Of a stretch of DNA of 64,000 bases, positions 60,301 through 64,000 are shown piece after piece (the first letter of the stretch is position 1; every line of letters starts with the position of its first letter). The stretch lies in NCBI RefSeq assembly GCF_028858725.1, contig NC_084773.1, forward strand, positions 1,354,350 to 1,418,349, given 5' to 3'. Below the pieces are notes generated by a model, which saw only the letters and a list, made by a program, of their open reading frames with translations, was not told the origin of the DNA and did not search any database. Position numbers and translations under genes: made by a program. The stretch comes from Colius striatus. Its lineage: Eukaryota; Chordata; Aves; Coliiformes; Coliidae.

Positions 60301-62820
60301 TTTTCTCTTACTTTTGGTCCTCCTAATCAATGACAGATATGGGAATCGATAAAATCTGGAGCTGCACTTGAAAACCCCATGCTCCTGAACAGGTTCCTGC
60401 TGCTGACATTCGCAGTGAGTAACAATAATACGTCTTAGAGCATTGTAGTGGAAAGTAGGCAGTAGTTTCTTTTTAGGAGAAATACTACATTAGTATTAGC
60501 ATATTAATGTTCTCAGGATCATTCTCAGACACAATGAAATGTCTGAAAACATTTTTAAAAAACCTAATAAGCCATGCTTATGGACAGATATAAAATGTTT
60601 ATTAAAAGTTCTTTAAAACAGTGCTGCTGCCATCTCACATTCTTCTCTTCAAATGTATATCTGATGGCCTTATAGATATTAGTAATTAGAGCAACTATTT
60701 CATGTTTAACCAAGTGAATAGCTAACAAAAATGGAAGTATTATACAGACATCATGTGTTTAGATCTTAAATAAAAACATATACAGAGCAGGGAAGTCTTC
60801 TAGGTTTTTTATTAGTATTATTTTCTAAAGTCATGACATGGCTTGTGAATTAAAGAGGATATGGTTAGTATAGTTAGCATCATCAACCATCAGTCATGGT
60901 TAGTATTTCAAACCAATGCATTTTTTTTACCATAAATTGACTTATATCTTTATTATCTAATTGTACAGTTTTTTTTTCTAGGATTTAAAGAAGTATAATT
61001 TCTATTACTGGTTTTGCTACCCTGCTCTCTGCTTCCCTGAGGGAATACATGTCATTCAGAAACCAGTGGGTCTTGGTGACAGATTCACATTAAATCAGGT
61101 ATTCAAAATACTGCATGTTGTGAAGTCTGTAGTAGGAGAGTTGTGAAGTGTAACAATATTTTATTAGCACATACTGAATTAATTTGAGAATCTAATATCT
61201 GTGAAGATTTCCTTTTTCTGATCTCCACATGCTGTATAGAATCTGTCAGCTCAGCGTAACTTCAGCTTTATTTATTTAGATGCAGATGTGGCAAACAGTT
61301 TTTAAAGAGGCAGTTATGTTCATATTAATTTTTATACACAGCTTATTGAACATATAACAGTGTTATTGAAACTCACTATGTTTTTAAGAAACTTTTTTAA
61401 AGGAGCATAACCTGGGAGAACTAAGCAGCAATTGCAAAAATGGTTTAATAATGGATGCCTGGGCAATAAAAAGAAGTGGAATAAGAAAGGTGTTTTGAGT
61501 TTTGGGGTTTTTTTTAGGAGAAAATGTAAGTTTTTTGTAGTTTGTTCACATTCTGTTTCCTTCTTGTGAGAAGGCCATCATTGTTTCTGTAGTAACCAAT
61601 AATGTAAAACTCCCTATTGGCGTTCAAAGACTGAGTTTCAGCTATAATGCTGAAAATACATATAACAAAATAAATTGAATGGGACTCCTTCTTTTGGGAG
61701 TACAGGTTTATTTTTCTTTGTTTTCTGGTGTAACTCTCAGAATGATATTCTCTTGTTTTAGTTTCTATGGGTAGGTCAGTTTGCAGCAAAGATAATATTG
61801 CTCCCATTTATATTTGCATTGACAAATGCTGTTTTAGCAACTGAAATTTTTATGACAGCTATTGCATTTGTAATCATAGAACTGTTATGATTGGAATAGA
61901 CCTTTAAGATGGTCAAGTCCAATCACTCACCTCACGCTGCCAAACCCATCACTAAACTAAGCCATGTCCCTCAGCACCTCATCTATGAGTGTTTTAAATA
62001 TCTCTAGGGATGGTGACTCCACCACATCTAGGGGCAGCGCTTTCCAATGCTTAACAACCCTCTCAGTGAAAAAGTTCTTCCTAATGTCCAATCTAAATCT
62101 CACCCGGGGCAACGTGAACCCATTTCCTCATGTTCTGTTATTCATTACTGGAAAGAAGAGACTGATCCCCACCTCACTACAACTCTCCTTCAGGTAGTTG
62201 TAGAGAGTGATCGTGTCTCCTCTCAGCCTCCTCTAGGCTAAACATCCTCAGCTCCCTCAACCACTCCCAGTCAGATTTGTTCTCCATCAGACCCTTCACC
62301 AGCTTTGTTGCGCATCTCTAGACACACTCCAGCATTTCAATGTCCTTCTTGTAGTGGGTGGTTCAGAAGTGGACACAATATTTGAGGTGCGGCCTCACCA
62401 AAGCCGAGTACAAGGAGACAATCACTGCCCTGGTCCCACTGGTCACAGATTTTGCTCCAGACCAGGATGCCCTTGGCCTTCTTGGCCACCTGGGCACGCT
62501 GCTGGCTTTAAAATTTCAGAATGTTTAAAATCTCTGAAACATGCTTACAGCTTGTGAATATGTTGTGCTCTGAGACTGAGTGAACTAGCCTTCTCATGTG
62601 CTAAACCACTTTCTGTGGTTCTGTAGAAGATTGTTACAACTGTTGGTTACAATTGTCTTTTTGCTTTTAGATTCAAGCACTTCAGAAAGCGTATGATGAG
62701 CTTTGCCAAAAAGAGGGGGTTACAGCCCTGCCTTATTTTTTAATCAAGTATCATGACAATACCGTTGTGATATCTCTGCTAAAAAAGTGGGATGGTTTCG
62801 TGCAAGCACAAGGAGGGAAG
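57180..62820 (+). CDS. ATG7: ATG7, E1-like autophagy enzyme (partial, first six coding exons)
   Basis: ATG7 is the homodimeric E1-like enzyme that activates ATG12 and ATG8-family proteins (LC3, GABARAP) and hands them to the E2s ATG10 and ATG3 in the cytosol. Exons: 57,180-57,357; 57,588-57,642; 59,300-59,417; 60,337-60,414; 60,982-61,098; 62,671-62,820. Joined they give 232 codons in one open frame with GT-AG introns throughout, about a third of the roughly 700-residue protein. This part is the N-terminal domain that docks the E2s. Conserved stretches read clearly, such as [32 protein letters not shown] and A-L-P-Y-F-L-I-K-Y. The start ATG has G at -3 and +4. The adenylation domain and catalytic cysteine lie past the right edge. 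There are no disabling changes. Confidence 0.96.
57588..57642 (+). CDS. ATG7: ATG7 coding exon 2
   Basis: 55 bases between TTTTTGTCCAG and GTAAGTAC, encoding [18 protein letters not shown] plus two bases of the next Met codon. Confidence 0.94.
57643..59299 (+). other. ATG7: ATG7 intron between coding exons 2 and 3
   Basis: 1.66 kb of AT-rich DNA with no repeat family recognised apart from the short direct repeat at 58,195. A weak AG acceptor at about 59,203 precedes a 200-base open stretch that is not ATG7-like. Confidence 0.8.
58195..58225. repeat. Short direct repeat in ATG7 intron
   Basis: TAGTATAACTAACA occurs twice with a 17-base period (58,195-58,208 and 58,212-58,225). Confidence 0.9.
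59300..59417 (+). CDS. ATG7: ATG7 coding exon 3
   Basis: 118 bases after the acceptor TTCCTTTACTCAG. The first G completes ATG (Met), and then [20 protein letters not shown] follows. The exon ends GCAAATGAG before GTGAGA. A competing acceptor near 59,203 gives a non-homologous reading and is not used here. Confidence 0.94.
59418..60336 (+). other. ATG7: ATG7 intron between coding exons 3 and 4
   Basis: About 0.9 kb. It includes a G/T-rich low-complexity patch at about 59,760-59,815. Nothing else recognised. Confidence 0.8.
60337..60414 (+). CDS. ATG7: ATG7 coding exon 4
   Basis: 78 bases, phase 0 at both ends, between AATGACAG and GTGAGT. Encodes [14 protein letters not shown] and L-L-L-T-F-A. 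Confidence 0.95.
60415..60981 (+). other. ATG7: ATG7 intron between coding exons 4 and 5
   Basis: 567 bases, AT-rich, ending in a T-rich tract and TTTTCTAG. No other feature. Confidence 0.85.
60982..61098 (+). CDS. ATG7: ATG7 coding exon 5
   Basis: 117 bases, phase 0, between TTTTTTTCTAG and GTATTC. Encodes [17 protein letters not shown], typical of the N-terminal domain. Confidence 0.95.
61872..62510 (-). mobile_element. CR1 LINE (older subfamily), antisense in ATG7 intron
   Basis: Minus-strand CR1 from AATCATAGAACTGTTATG through CTCACCCGGGGCAACGTGAA and CGTGTCTCCTCTCAGCCTCC to about 62,510. It differs from the 8770-type copies by having the older 3' ORF2 variant and a diverged tail. It ends about 160 bases before coding exon 6, and its minus-strand frames are broken. 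Confidence 0.9.
62671..62820 (+). CDS. ATG7: ATG7 coding exon 6
   Basis: 150 bases, phase 0, between TTTTTGCTTTTAG and GTATGG. Encodes [12 protein letters not shown] at its start and [13 protein letters not shown] in its middle. The next exon is outside the window. Confidence 0.95.
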
Positions 62821-64000
62821 GTATGGAGAATTTTGTGTCTTTTTACAGCCTACGAATGTTTAATGTACAAATGGTATCAACCAGGCACAATCGTTCACCA
62901 ATGAGTAGATTGAGTAAATAGCTGAAGACCAGCAACTTGGATTGGTTTTTGTGTCAAATTAAGTGTCTGTAGTTCTTACACAAAAGCCCAGTTGGATCAG
63001 AGTAATGGTCAGCTTGAAAATGATATTCCTCATGTTCTATCTCCCTCATTATCAAAAGAGATGTTTATGGATTAGCATAAAAGTGGAAGTTTTCCAATGA
63101 CTTATTTACAATGCTGTAATAATGCAGCACACTTATTGTTTGTGTGCTAAAAATTGGTCCTGGTATTTTGTGTATTTTTTGGTTGTGGTAACAGTAATCA
63201 GGAATACTGTATGGGAGTTTGCACCTTTAGATGTGTGTTTTGCCACTTGCACATGTTATATGTGTGTGTACATGACAGCTTGGGATAAAAATGCTGGAAG
63301 GATGTTCAAGGTAATGCTTTGTCGTTTTGGAAGGCAGATGGATTGTGCACTAGAAGGGTCTGGGATGATTCTTCTGTTAAATGCAGAAATCGTGCATGTC
63401 CTTTAATTGTGAAGTGGATACTGTCCATTGCTGTCAGTTAAGGAAGAATGATAAGGATACATGAAGCAGATGTCATCACAGCACGAGTTGACTGGCGTGC
63501 TTAGCTTGTGTTTGTATACACTGAATACTGACTTGGATCAGCTTGGCTGCTGAGCTTTGCTGGGCATTTACTGTCTTTATAAGGAATTCTTGTCGCATCT
63601 TATGACAATAATTTAGCTCTGGTTTGTATTGACTGATCTTCAGTTATGTTGTTGCTTTTCCAAATTTGTTTGTTTGAAGTTAGGACCTAGGCCTGTGATT
63701 CATCTTTGTATAATGAGAATGTGAAGACTGAGATTTTAAATAGTGTTATAGCTACAATAATGGGACACAGATAAGAGATATACTTAATTATATAGTGGTG
63801 TTGTCAATATGAGAGAAATTTGTAGTCATCTGGAATGTATTTCTTCACTAACATTTGTTTTGGAGGGAAGTGCCAAAATTTTAGACCTGTCAGATAAGAT
63901 TTATTGTATCAATACTGCCTGTAGGGTTTGTTTGTATTTTAATGAGCCAAGTGAACTTGCTCCCCTAGAAGAAAAGTATCTTTTTGCTGTTGCTGAGTTA
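62821..64000 (+). other. ATG7: ATG7 intron, runs off the window
   Basis: Starts GTATGG. No further ATG7 coding exon is recognisable before the window ends. The 94-codon frame at 63,122 is T/G-rich and has no family resemblance. Confidence 0.75.

Noticed and set aside
1-64000. CRISPR arrays, bacterial operons, tRNA or rRNA genes
   Set aside because: The DNA is vertebrate nuclear. I saw no regularly spaced repeats, cloverleaf boxes or rRNA-like stretches. A tRNAscan or Rfam search was not possible here.

Overview
This is a vertebrate nuclear segment, almost certainly avian. The evidence is about fifteen CR1-type LINE fragments, many keeping the bird-typical 3' tail related to ATTCTATGATTCTATGA, several LTRs of endogenous retroviruses, sparse genes with long introns, and two proteins that read as bird-like orthologues of histamine receptor H1 (HRH1) and autophagy protein ATG7. 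HRH1 followed by ATG7 on the same strand is the known vertebrate order. The species cannot be named from this sequence. By my rough count recognisable repeats cover about one fifth of the window, which is high for a bird.

Layout. 1-28,450 is gene-free as far as I can see: unique AT-rich DNA with CR1 pieces at about 3.3, 6.2, 8.8, 10.7, 16.4, 18.9, 22.2, 23.1 and 26.4 kb and LTRs at 7.0, 16.6 and 19.3 kb. 28,480-29,230 is a CpG island with a good splice donor at 29,076 and is the best candidate for the HRH1 promoter and first non-coding exon. 29.2-44.2 kb would then be HRH1 intron 1, holding CR1 pieces at 31.3, 35.3 and 42.1 kb and an LTR at 35.4 kb. 44,217 starts the HRH1 exon that carries the whole reading frame (44,334-45,734). 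45.7-53.1 kb is the HRH1 3' side and intergenic DNA, with CR1 at 46.1, 49.0-50.5 and 52.8 kb and LTRs at 49.15 and 52.2 kb. 53,180-54,130 is a second CpG island, the ATG7 promoter and non-coding exon 1 (donor at 53,841). Coding exons of ATG7 run from 57,180 to 62,820 (six exons, 232 codons, N-terminal third) and the gene leaves the window on the right.

The two genes are unrelated in function. HRH1 is a Gq-coupled histamine receptor at the plasma membrane. ATG7 is the cytosolic E1-like enzyme that activates ATG12 and the ATG8 family. Each has its own CpG-island promoter.

I found no undescribed enzymatic or defence system. The points most worth a second look are: four of six LTRs lie inside or at the tail of CR1 copies, two with exact 5-bp target duplications; one LTR carries an internal inversion; one CR1 seems split by 3.7 kb; a short upstream ORF in ATG7 is created across a splice junction and ends 8 nt before the start codon; a CACGTG (CLEAR-like) site sits just upstream of ATG7 exon 1; and a dense G-tract cluster lies in the putative HRH1 promoter.
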